Source: an uncultured Anaerofilum sp.
Lineage (GTDB): Bacteria; Bacillota; Clostridia; Oscillospirales; Ruminococcaceae
DNA: 64,000 bases
Direction of reading: 5' to 3'
Assembly (NCBI GenBank): GCA_944385935.1
Contig: CALWZC010000010.1
Span: forward strand, 1-64,000
The notes below the pieces were generated by a model. That model saw nothing but the letters and a program-made list of their open reading frames with translations, had not been told where the DNA came from and ran no database searches. The position numbers and the translations under genes were made by a program. Shown piece after piece: positions 28,745 through 37,571 of this stretch; position 1 is the stretch's first letter; each line of letters opens with the position of its first letter.

Positions 28745-30496
28745 TTATCTCTTGGTGGATGTGCGTTGCAAAATAGCGGCGTGTTTTATCCGTTCCAGTG
28801 CAGACAACTGCTCTACAATCGCCTGTGTTTGAGGGGTTCTGTGGGGTGGTTGCTTTTGTACCGGCTCACTGTTTAGACAACTGTTTTGAGCGATATAATC
28901 TCCTGTAAAGATATCTTCCACAATAATGATATGTTCTTTGCCATCTTCAAATTCAAAATTATAGACCTTGCCTACATAGGGTACCTCATATACCCATTTG
29001 ACCTTATCCACCTTGTCATCGGCTATTTTCAGCCCTTGTCCCGGCCGTACATTTCTGCCACGAACTATTTTGTTGGAATCCAAAACCACCGGATGGTCTG
29101 GTGTTATCTTTAGCTTTCTGCCCTGTTCTGTGCAAATGCAGAGAATAGACTGCTCATTTCCACGATATACCACTTTTACTTTTGCTGGGCCTGAGGGCGA
29201 GAACAGCACATCCCCAGAACGGATTTCATCTGCCCTTTTTTTCACTCCCTCTGCCATAGTAATCATTGTATCCTCTGCAAAGCATCCCCAACGAATGCTG
29301 ATTGTGGGTATATACACACTCTGCCCGTTATTGGTATAGTAATACTGGTAACCATCGGGAAGTTTCTCCGATGTTGTAGAACGGATACATATTGCTGTGG
29401 AATTTATAACACCAAACTTTTCCTGTCTTACTCGAACCATAAAATCTGCGTTCAGGTATACCGTTCTTCCCACTTCATACTGCGCAGTTTCATAATTGTG
29501 CATTGACATATTCCTATTCCAATAGTCTTGTTTACCGCCTATGGTAGAAAAATCAATATTCAGTATGTACTGGTTTCTTGTAAAGCACTGTTTTATTTTG
29601 TCATAGGGATAGTTATAAAAAAATTCCTGCATGGAATTATCATAAAAAATCAACTTTGGTCGGAAAAATTCATTATCAACAAGAATATCCATGGCATTTC
29701 CTTTACTATCCTTATCAGCGGGAACAAGTCCATCAGTAAAGGCAACTTCCGCCTGAATGGGAAGGCAAATTTTCACATCATTTCCAACTCGAACATTGCT
29801 GTAACTATAATCAATCATTCCCCGTTCCGAGTCGTCCGGCTGTCGGTCGTACAGTATTTTAATGCGGTCGTTTCCGTAACGAGAAAAAGGAGCTTTTATA
29901 TCAATGCTCTTAACAACACAATCTCCCTTATTGTCTGTATACTGTGGATTGATTTTACAGTTCTCTTCTTGATGAATGACATCATTGAAATCCAAGGCGG
30001 AATAGGAATAAAATGTGGATACCCTTTTTTGGGTAAAATCTACATCCGAGTATATTGTATCCGATTCCAGCCTCTCTTGCTCCTTATTTGTATCATAGTA
30101 CTCCATGGCAGTGGATGCCAACACAATTTTGTCTGTGTCATTATTGATTGTACCGGACAGCATAGCATAGGGCCATGTGTTTGGTTGTATGGATGGGTCA
30201 GAGTCTACAGTTCCATCCTCCAGATACATATCCAATAGGGAGAATAATCCCTTTTTTCCGGTTTCGGATGATGTGAGCATGTTGGGATAGGTTACATCTA
30301 TATGTCCCTTTACTTGGTTTTCTATTCCGTCCCTGCGCTGCAATTCTCGCTGATATTCTTTTGTTCTCTTGATTGCATCCCATACCGCAGGGTATTTTTT
30401 TTGCACAAAATCTTTACCGCCCCACCCATTCAAGATTTTTGCTTCGTCCTCCGGATTCAAAAAATTACATGTATGTTTTTGATACTGCATATCCAT
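28745..30496 (-). CDS. Large unknown protein with C-terminal Hint (intein-like) domain
   Basis: 583 residues, last gene of the 28.7-42.7 kb operon; AGGAGG lies seven bases before the ATG. Residues 1-400 belong to no family I can name (early text HTCNFLNPEDEAKI). Residues about 405-540 are a Hint domain: C405 in GCFAEDTMITMAEG, block B ITPDHPVVL (T465, H468), late strand YNFEFEDGKEHIIIVED, and the end YIAQNSC (N538, S539). Hint domains cleave or splice their own backbone. The penultimate His of classical inteins is Gln here, and only about 45 residues follow, so C-terminal cleavage is more likely than splicing. No signal peptide. Confidence 0.72.
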   Translation of the reverse strand: MDMQYQKHTCNFLNPEDEAKILNGWGGKDFVQKKYPAVWDAIKRTKEYQRELQRRDGIENQVKGHIDVTYPNMLTSSETGKKGLFSLLDMYLEDGTVDSDPSIQPNTWPYAMLSGTINNDTDKIVLASTAMEYYDTNKEQERLESDTIYSDVDFTQKRVSTFYSYSALDFNDVIHQEENCKINPQYTDNKGDCVVKSIDIKAPFSRYGNDRIKILYDRQPDDSERGMIDYSYSNVRVGNDVKICLPIQAEVAFTDGLVPADKDSKGNAMDILVDNEFFRPKLIFYDNSMQEFFYNYPYDKIKQCFTRNQYILNIDFSTIGGKQDYWNRNMSMHNYETAQYEVGRTVYLNADFMVRVRQEKFGVINSTAICIRSTTSEKLPDGYQYYYTNNGQSVYIPTISIRWGCFAEDTMITMAEGVKKRADEIRSGDVLFSPSGPAKVKVVYRGNEQSILCICTEQGRKLKITPDHPVVLDSNKIVRGRNVRPGQGLKIADDKVDKVKWVYEVPYVGKVYNFEFEDGKEHIIIVEDIFTGDYIAQNSCLNSEPVQKQPPHRTPQTQAIVEQLSALERIKHAAILQRTSTKR

Positions 30497-30508
30497 ATCT
30501 ACACCCTC

Positions 30509-32119
30509 CTATAGTTCAGCCGTCCACAGCACAGGTTTTTCTGTTTCAGATTCTTGTTGAAAAAGACCAACTACTTCCTTTCCATTCCAGCCATACCAAG
30601 GTTTAGCGTTTTCTTCACAAGGAGGCTGGAAAGATTCTATACACTCCATTCTTTCTTCATGATAAATGCCTTCGTTTGTCATCAGGTACATTCCATTGCT
30701 GCCATTTACCCATTGCATCCATTTTGGGCTTTGTTTGGATTGCAGGGTCATATAGGGGGAATATTGTTCACGGTAATACTTTTTTACTATCACCCATTGG
30801 GAGGTTGCAAAAGCCAGGTACAATGTTCCTTGTCTAAGCCCTACGGTGGCAAAACGCAAAGGTTCATCATCGGTGAAAAGACTTGTCAGTACAAACATCT
30901 TCCAATATGGTTGGTATTCAAAAATAAATATGGTGTCCTCCATCTGCTTTAGGTATACCATCCAGAAATCTCCCACTTCCTGACAGGCAACAGTTCCATC
31001 TATAACATCTATTTCCTGCCCAAAATCATAGTCCACCCATGTACCTGCCCCTTTTGCAATATCGTACACTGAGTAAAACATTCCCCTACTGTTTTCTTTT
31101 TTACCACCAATTACGTATATTTTTCCTTCACAGACCACCATAGAAGCACTATCGGAATAGTGGACATCCCCTTTATAGCAACACAACAGATTCCATTGTT
31201 GGGGAATACCTTGGTCATTTAGTTCCGAACAATAGATATTTTCCTCATAGAATAGATAGGCTTTATTTTCAAAGAATTGCAGCCTGCTTTGATAGGTAAA
31301 ATTGGGCTGTATTCCCTGTGCATAGCCTATTTTTTTCCACTTTGTATCTTTTATAACAATGGATTTTGTTTTCTCGCCGTATTGCAAATTCATTTTTAAT
31401 GTGTATTCATGGTCGTTTTCTTTTCTTGTGTCCATTTGCATGGTTCCGGTAGTCTCCGAAAGGCTGCAATATCGGTTGCCATCCTCCAGTAGTTCTAGGG
31501 TTGTTCCGTTTTGTGCGATTACATTCCACTGAAACACAACCGGCTGGCTGTGATGGAGGAAAAAATTTTCTTTGCTGCCGTTGGCGGTAAAATCCAGTAT
31601 TTCACTATCGTGCTGTTTTTGCACAGGCATTGTAAAGGTACTGTCCACAACATCAGGCAGAAAAAGAGAGAATTTCTCCACTTGTACATCCAGCATACAG
31701 GTTCCTGCTTGGGCTGTAGTAAAAAAGTTTTTTATCTGTATGGTGGCTGCTTCAAAATCATCCCCTTGCTGAAAATGGGGCAGAAAAACAAAGGACAGCT
31801 TTTTTGAAATATCGTCATATTTGCTAAAACAAGTCCAATGCCGGGGGGTAACAAAGGAATATCCAGCCGAGGGAATATCATTGGAGCAGCAAAGTGCATT
31901 TTGAGAAGTTATACTTTCCATCGGTGCCACAGTTGCCGTTACCACAATTTGAGGGGCTTTTGCTGTTGTGGCAGTTGTGGGCAGTTGGCAATCTTGTTGT
32001 TCCTTGGTCAATTTTGGTGTTTTATAAATCACAAAGTTTAAATCACAGCATTTTTTGCTGTCCTTATCCAATGTCACCGGAACACAGTTGGGCATCACAT
32101 CCACCCATATATATGCCAT
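30509..32119 (-). CDS. Unknown protein with a beta-propeller-like C-terminal half
   Basis: 536 residues; AGGGGAGGG precedes the ATG, and the stop is 12 bases before the Hint-protein gene. The N-terminal half is a putative beta-sandwich region rich in T/S/D. The C-terminal half has kelch-like blades (MVVCEGKIYVIGGKKENSRG, LRFATVGLRQGTLYLAFATS, GSNGMYLMTNEGIYHEERME). I recognise no specific family. It appears cytosolic. Its place inside the operon suggests it works with the other giant proteins, but nothing in the sequence gives a biochemical role. Confidence 0.6.
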   Translation of the reverse strand: MAYIWVDVMPNCVPVTLDKDSKKCCDLNFVIYKTPKLTKEQQDCQLPTTATTAKAPQIVVTATVAPMESITSQNALCCSNDIPSAGYSFVTPRHWTCFSKYDDISKKLSFVFLPHFQQGDDFEAATIQIKNFFTTAQAGTCMLDVQVEKFSLFLPDVVDSTFTMPVQKQHDSEILDFTANGSKENFFLHHSQPVVFQWNVIAQNGTTLELLEDGNRYCSLSETTGTMQMDTRKENDHEYTLKMNLQYGEKTKSIVIKDTKWKKIGYAQGIQPNFTYQSRLQFFENKAYLFYEENIYCSELNDQGIPQQWNLLCCYKGDVHYSDSASMVVCEGKIYVIGGKKENSRGMFYSVYDIAKGAGTWVDYDFGQEIDVIDGTVACQEVGDFWMVYLKQMEDTIFIFEYQPYWKMFVLTSLFTDDEPLRFATVGLRQGTLYLAFATSQWVIVKKYYREQYSPYMTLQSKQSPKWMQWVNGSNGMYLMTNEGIYHEERMECIESFQPPCEENAKPWYGWNGKEVVGLFQQESETEKPVLWTAEL

Positions 32120-32206
32120 GGTTTTCCCTCCCCTTTATGTTTCTTTTTGTTCCAATGTTAAATATCCATCACAAATCCATTGGTTTTCTTCCGAAGGTGC
32201 AGGCAA

Positions 32207-35200
32207 TCATGCCACAATTTTGCTTCTTTGGCTGGATATAGTGCCATTCTCTTTCCGCAAATAGTCAAAATACCAAGATTGTTGGCTTTTTGTTTCGGGT
32301 ACGGGAATGGAGGGCTGCAAGGGGGAACAGAGAACACTGTTTGTTTCAAAACTTAGCTTTATCCTTCCAACAGCCTGTGTAAACACAGGAGGCAGGGATT
32401 TTTTCAGCATGGGAAGCAGACCCGTTTGAAAATGGAACACGTTGCCTACTTCTGAAAGAATGGTAAGGGGTTTGGGTTCTCCGTTGAGATACAGCTCTGG
32501 GGTATGGTTGTATTGTATATAACTGGATTGCCGTTTTGGAGAGTTGTATGCAGGGTAGATTGCTGTATAGTCCTCTCCCTCATAGAATCCTACAATGCCA
32601 GCATGGGCACGGTTTCTATCCCCTGCAAAGAGAGAAAAACCGATTTTTTCCACAGACAGGGTGTTGTATCTTCCATAATCCTTTGGAAGCTGGGAAAATA
32701 GCAGTCCGCCACTGCATTCCATTCCCACTTTGCCCACAGTTACCACAAGAGGACGCCCCCAAATATAGGGCAAGTCATGGCCGGCAGCAAACTCGCAGGG
32801 CAAAGCTGACTCATATTGTTCTCGAATCAGCTCCATAAGGTCAAAAAAAGCTGTTCCGCCATCTTGTGAATCCTGCAACAAAAAGCTGCCATGCTGCGAA
32901 TTCTCTCGTTTTCAAAATCTATCTGTTCAAAGGGAGTTTCAATTTGTTCCATGTGGGACAACCATGCTGCCCTTTTGCTTTTGTTTCGGTATACGGTTCG
33001 GATACATCCATAATATCTTCCCGAGTGGGAGTAAAACCCCAGCCTACCACTGAGCAGTTCTGGCATAAGGATTCCGCACACAGGGGAAGCCTCTTGTACT
33101 TCACAGGCTGGAAGGCTCTCGTCCTTTGCCATAACAAATTCAAATCGAAGCCGTGCCCCTTGCAGCAGCCGTGGACGAAGCAAGGCAAACTTGGTGTTGT
33201 TTGGGTTCACATATTCCCCCATTACCTCGGAACAAATTGGATTTCCAGAAGAAAATGCAGTCTGGTATTGTCCAAAGGTATTTACAATATGTACACCCTC
33301 CAAACGGATATGACCTGCCCGCAGAGGAAAAAGAGGCATACCCTCGTTTACTGCTGGGCGTTCCCATTGCAGGTTTTGCAGGATTGCATTGGTTAGTTCC
33401 TCATCCCCATCATTGCCGATAATCGGGGGCTGTAACACTTGCAGCCGTGACATCAACTGATGGTTGAAGCCGTCCATATTCTGGGAAAGGGCAGGGAGGG
33501 CTGTCACTCGTTCCAATGCTTGTTTTTGCTCCGGTGTTAGTTCTCCCTTTTCTGCAAGATATTTTTCAGCCACATACCGAAACTGGTACAGAGAATGGGG
33601 AGAAATGACACAGCGGCCTGTATAGGTAAAGGATTCTTCTCCATGGGGTTGTTGGCTGTGGTAATCTAGCCCGTCAAATTCCCACCACTTCATGGAATCG
33701 TCTACCTGTGCAGACAAGCTGCGTGAGGGGATATAGCTGACCTTCCATTCCATCAACAGTGTAAGCCATGATTGACGAAAAGGACGGCTGGCGATTTCTG
33801 CAACCTTGCTCTTGTCGCATCTTAGTTCGGGCAGTTGTTCCTGTTGGGAAATATAGGCTACAATATCATCATTTAGGCAAACAGCCTGAAAAAACAAAGC
33901 CGGATACTCCTCTGTAACAGTAGGTATCTCCCCTGTGTATTTTTCCAACACAGAACGGTTTAGAATCACTTTTCCATCGGTAAGAATATCAATGGGTTGG
34001 GATTGGCAGAGAATTTCCTGCCCGTCCGCCAGTGCATAGCTTCTCTTTACTCCATCCCCATACAGCATAAGTACGGGATTTCTTGGTTGATAATAACACT
34101 GGTCTGCTGTTTCTTCCAGCTCTATTGCTGTATCTTGTAAAAGGTCACGAAGGGTTGCAAGCTGTTGGGAAATAGCTTTCTTCAGTGTTTCCCTATCTTT
34201 ACGCAGTGTGGGGATAAGGGTATAGCAGATACGAAGGATTTCTTGTTTCATGGCATCCCTCTCTGCCGAGGGGGTATCTACCCCTTCATATTGCAGCATA
34301 TAGGAGTACCAATGGGAGAAGGCTGCATCCTGCCAATATTGAATTTCCTCTTGTTTGCGGTTGTAGGCTCTCTGGTCTTGATTCAGTTTTGCCAGTAGGA
34401 TTCCTGCTTGTTGGGGAAGTGTTTCGGCTGTCTCTCCATACCGAACCCCCCATATTGTTCCCCCATCCTTTGTTGCAAAGGTGCGTGTGTGTATTTCATC
34501 TTCCGCCTGTGGAATACCGTCAATCTCTGCCAATGTATCTGCCACTTCGTATTGGAGCATCGTGAACAGCCGTTCCCAGTCCCCTTTTTCCTTATGGGAA
34601 AGTTTGTCTGCTATCACTGCGGAAATCACCTCCGCTGAGGTGTTGCCAATTCCGCAATGAATTTCCCCTTGGGGCTTTCCGTTGGGATAATCGGCAGAAT
34701 AGCCCTGCCAAAAAATCCCGTATACCTGACTAAACAAAACACAGCCATTGGAAAAAAAGTCTTTGTCCTCTACACAAAGCCCCATTTCTTTTATTTTGTC
34801 CTTGAAGGTTTCCTCTGTGCTGCCAAAAAAGGGGTCTGCGGATTCCTTGGAGAAAAAGCCGCTGATAAAATATGACACCTTGCTAAAAAGGGGGACATCC
34901 TTCATATCATCGTAAAAGCCAAATACGCTGAAACAGTTTGGATAATACACCGAAAAATAGGGGTCGCCCGGCCCCATGGCGGTGAGATTTTCCATATAGT
35001 TTCCCGTTCCGTGGGGGGCTTTGCCGTATTCATAGCTTCTGCCCATAAACCGATGTTTTGTATTGGAATCTTCCAGCCATGGAACAGCCCTGCTTTCCTC
35101 ATTCTCTAAGCCGAGGTAATTGCTCTCCACCATAAAAATTTTGTGGGATAGGCTTCCCTCTTGGGTCTGCACAAATCTTGTAACCGTCCATCGGTCGGGC

Positions 35201-35474
35201 ACTGTGGGGTATTGCCAATGGGATTGCCCCTGCTGCTCCTGCATTTGTATGGCACGGCGAAAACACGCCGGCAAAAGAAAATGCAGGTGGATTCCGGCTT
35301 GCCATGGCTGCTGAAAGGAAAAGGGGGGAGGCTCCATTCTTCCCCCAAATAGGAAACATACTCCACATTCTCATAATTGGGGGAGATACGCACACAATTT
35401 TTGTCCGGCGTATTTTTATTGTTTGTCACATAAATTTCGGTCTGAAAGGGTATGATGAGTGGCGGCTGGTTCAT
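32207..35474 (-). pseudogene. Conserved giant protein of unknown function, split by two frameshifts
   Basis: Three frames give one protein of about 1090 residues. The start is at 35474 (MNQPPLIIPFQTEIYVTNNK; GGAGGGG upstream, overlapping the preceding gene). After VEYVSYLGG the frame changes to 35337-32827 (MEPPPFSFQQPWQAGIHLHF), and near 32885 to 32881-32207 (LLQDSQDGGTAFFDLMELIR). One base added to the C5 run at 35342-35346 and one to the A5 run at 32880-32884 would restore it. I recall actinobacterial and fungal unknowns with a similar 'GIHLHW.LPDAL...FPAVPNRW.VTR' opening, which matches GIHLHFLLPACF and YPTVPDRWTVTR here. Function unknown. Confidence 0.65.
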
Positions 35475-36315
35475 TCTGTTTCCCCTCCTTGGTTGTAAAT
35501 TCCCCTAACCCCGGAGCTACAATCAGCTCCATTGCCAGTTCTGCGGATGTTAGGGTGTTTGTGTTTAGCTGTTTTTTCAGTGCCTGTGCCAACCCCAGAA
35601 TATCCGCCTTGCCAAGGGCATTGGCACCAATGTGAAGTTCCTTTTGGGGAATAGGCTTGCCCTCCTTTCCCTCTTGGATATCCCGTACCCGTATGGTTCT
35701 TTCATCCCCTTGAGCACCAAAGCGCAGCCCTTCTGCTGGCTCCCGTATCACCAAACGGTTGATTTTGCCTTGATAGATACAGATAAGAATTTCTGCCGAA
35801 AGCTGCTCCATGCGCAGAATATCCAAAGGATTGCCCTGTGCATCCAAAGCAGTGCTTTCCAGCCCTCGCCACAGTCCAACCAATCGGGAACGCAGCAAAA
35901 AGCCGGTTAAAGTTGTATCTGTAGAGCCATTGGAAGATTGTTTGCAAAATTGTCTTTGGTTGGGATGGATTCTTTTTTGTCTTGGTCTGTAAATATCCTG
36001 CTGTGCGGTTTTTTGCAGACCGGAACCCAAAAGCCGGTTGAATGTTTCTGCTTTTTCGCTGACTGCGCCCACCGCAAAGGAACCGTTTATCAACTGGTTT
36101 GTCCAGTTTTTGTCCACGGTAAAAAATCGAATGCTCTCCGGGGGGAGTTGTCTTTCATCCCCCACAAGGCAGGACAAGGAAACGCCCTTTAACAGGGTAA
36201 GCTGGGCAACCCAATCCCGTATTTCCTGTGGACAAAGGCTGGCATTTCCCTTGTTTTGGGTTTTCTCTTGCTCCAGCATTTTTGTCAAATGAAATTTATA
36301 CGTCCAGCGTTTCAT
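35416..36315 (-). CDS. Conserved unknown protein of the DUF6603 operon
   Basis: 299 residues, start preceded by GGAGGAGAAG and overlapping the previous gene by 20 bases. The central text DWVAQLTLLKGVSLSCLVGD then ERQLPPESIRFFTVDKNWTN is strongly patterned. I recall similar 'LL.GVPF.YLVPDE..LPPESIRFF..D.NW' proteins of unknown function in other phyla. The remainder has RLVGLWRGLESTALDAQGNP and a C-terminal segment typical of a structural or scaffold protein. No catalytic motif is visible. Confidence 0.65.
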   Translation of the reverse strand: MKRWTYKFHLTKMLEQEKTQNKGNASLCPQEIRDWVAQLTLLKGVSLSCLVGDERQLPPESIRFFTVDKNWTNQLINGSFAVGAVSEKAETFNRLLGSGLQKTAQQDIYRPRQKRIHPNQRQFCKQSSNGSTDTTLTGFLLRSRLVGLWRGLESTALDAQGNPLDILRMEQLSAEILICIYQGKINRLVIREPAEGLRFGAQGDERTIRVRDIQEGKEGKPIPQKELHIGANALGKADILGLAQALKKQLNTNTLTSAELAMELIVAPGLGEFTTKEGKQNEPAATHHTLSDRNLCDKQ

Positions 36316-37552
36316 CTTCTCCTCCTATCTGGGTGAGAATCGCCTCCACCGCCTTGCTAGCCAGTTCCGAAGAGGCTGGGGCTTCCTTTGCCATAGACCT
36401 TAGAAAACCATCCACATCTTGCCTGCGCAGGGATTTCTCTTTCTCTTTTCTCCACTGAACAAGTGCCTCCGAGATGGCTCTGTCCTGAAGGGTTAGCAGC
36501 CGCCCCATCTGCCATGCCGTGCTGAAGGATACATCAAACATCCCCAGTTCCGGATGAAAGACCATTGCCCCATCGGATGTTTTGGGAGATTCTTGCAACA
36601 AATTCTGATTTTCAAAGGGCAGTAGCGGCCCTCTGTACAAAGAAAGGGTACTTTCACCACTGCGGAACAAATGGCGTTTTGGAACATACCCCTGACGCAG
36701 CCAATCATTTTCACAATTTATGCCTATGGTTCCACAGTCCAGTTCCTCCATTAAAGAGGTAAAGCCTTCTTGTGCATCCCCTTGGGAAAAGACATCCCAA
36801 CGATAGAGAGAAACAAGGCGAACTTTTTTGCAGGTATCGGGTATACTGGTCAAATCCTCATAGCCTAACATGGACACCAGATGAACGGTGCAGGGTATGG
36901 TTTCTCCTGTTTCAGAGGGGATAAACCGACTGCCAATGATACAGGAAAAAAAGCCGTCCATTTCCACTTGGTCATCGGATTTATTCAGCAGGTTCAAAAA
37001 TTTCCCATGGCTCAACAAGGAGCGTTCTTCTCCATTGGGCGCAATTTGAAGGAACAGGCTGCGGTCTATATCCACCACATGGCAGACATCCTCCCCCTTT
37101 TCCAGATAGATGGAGGGTTGGGCTTGTGTGGGAAAATAGGGCTCCTTGCCATCCTCTAACAGCTCTTGGATTGTGATATCCCTTTCTTGCTGTTCCTTGT
37201 GGGTAACGGCAAGGAGAGCCACCCAAGGTGCCTGTCCCTTTGTTTCATAAAGCCACGGGAAACATTTATTTTTTAAGGTAATATGGGGAAGCTGGTTTGC
37301 AAATTTGCCAGAATCTTGGCTTGCTGGGGAAACTGACCAGACATCCTTTACATCCATTGTAAATGCCCTATATGCAATCTGGAATTGCTTTTCTGTGAAC
37401 ATTCTATCTTGTTCTTGGGCATCTCCGGTGATTTCCACCTGTTGTTCTGCCTTTACTTTTAGACACCCAGCGGGAATGGGTGGCTCAAACCGCTGGATAA
37501 ACTGCATTTCACAGCTTTCCTTTTCTGCTTGCAGTGTAATAGAATGAGGCAT
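36296..37552 (-). CDS. Conserved unknown protein of the DUF6603 operon
   Basis: 418 residues from ATG 37552 (MPHSITLQAEKESCEMQFIQ), preceded by GGAAGATGGAGG; the frame open to 37690 only overlaps the preceding gene. Marked segments are QLPHITLKNKCFPWLYETKG, APWVALLAVTHKE, CTVHLVSMLGYEDL, VRLVSLYRWDVFS, TLSLYRGPLLPFE and MFDVSFSTAWQMGRLLTLQD. I recall unnamed proteins with the same series ('TVHLVSLEG', 'YRGPLVP', 'AWQLGRLLALQD') in actinobacteria and fungi, always beside similar giants. Function unknown. Confidence 0.68.
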   Translation of the reverse strand: MPHSITLQAEKESCEMQFIQRFEPPIPAGCLKVKAEQQVEITGDAQEQDRMFTEKQFQIAYRAFTMDVKDVWSVSPASQDSGKFANQLPHITLKNKCFPWLYETKGQAPWVALLAVTHKEQQERDITIQELLEDGKEPYFPTQAQPSIYLEKGEDVCHVVDIDRSLFLQIAPNGEERSLLSHGKFLNLLNKSDDQVEMDGFFSCIIGSRFIPSETGETIPCTVHLVSMLGYEDLTSIPDTCKKVRLVSLYRWDVFSQGDAQEGFTSLMEELDCGTIGINCENDWLRQGYVPKRHLFRSGESTLSLYRGPLLPFENQNLLQESPKTSDGAMVFHPELGMFDVSFSTAWQMGRLLTLQDRAISEALVQWRKEKEKSLRRQDVDGFLRSMAKEAPASSELASKAVEAILTQIGGEDETLDV

Positions 37553-37571
37553 CCTCCATCTTCCTTTCCGA

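Noticed and set aside
28870-29290. Full protein-splicing intein in the Hint protein
   Set aside because: The C-terminal flank is too short and not part of a recognisable host domain, and the penultimate His is missing.
32875-32890. Programmed -1 frameshift in the giant operon gene
   Set aside because: The run is only five T on the coding strand, and the A-site codon does not re-pair in the new frame. A mutation or read error is simpler.
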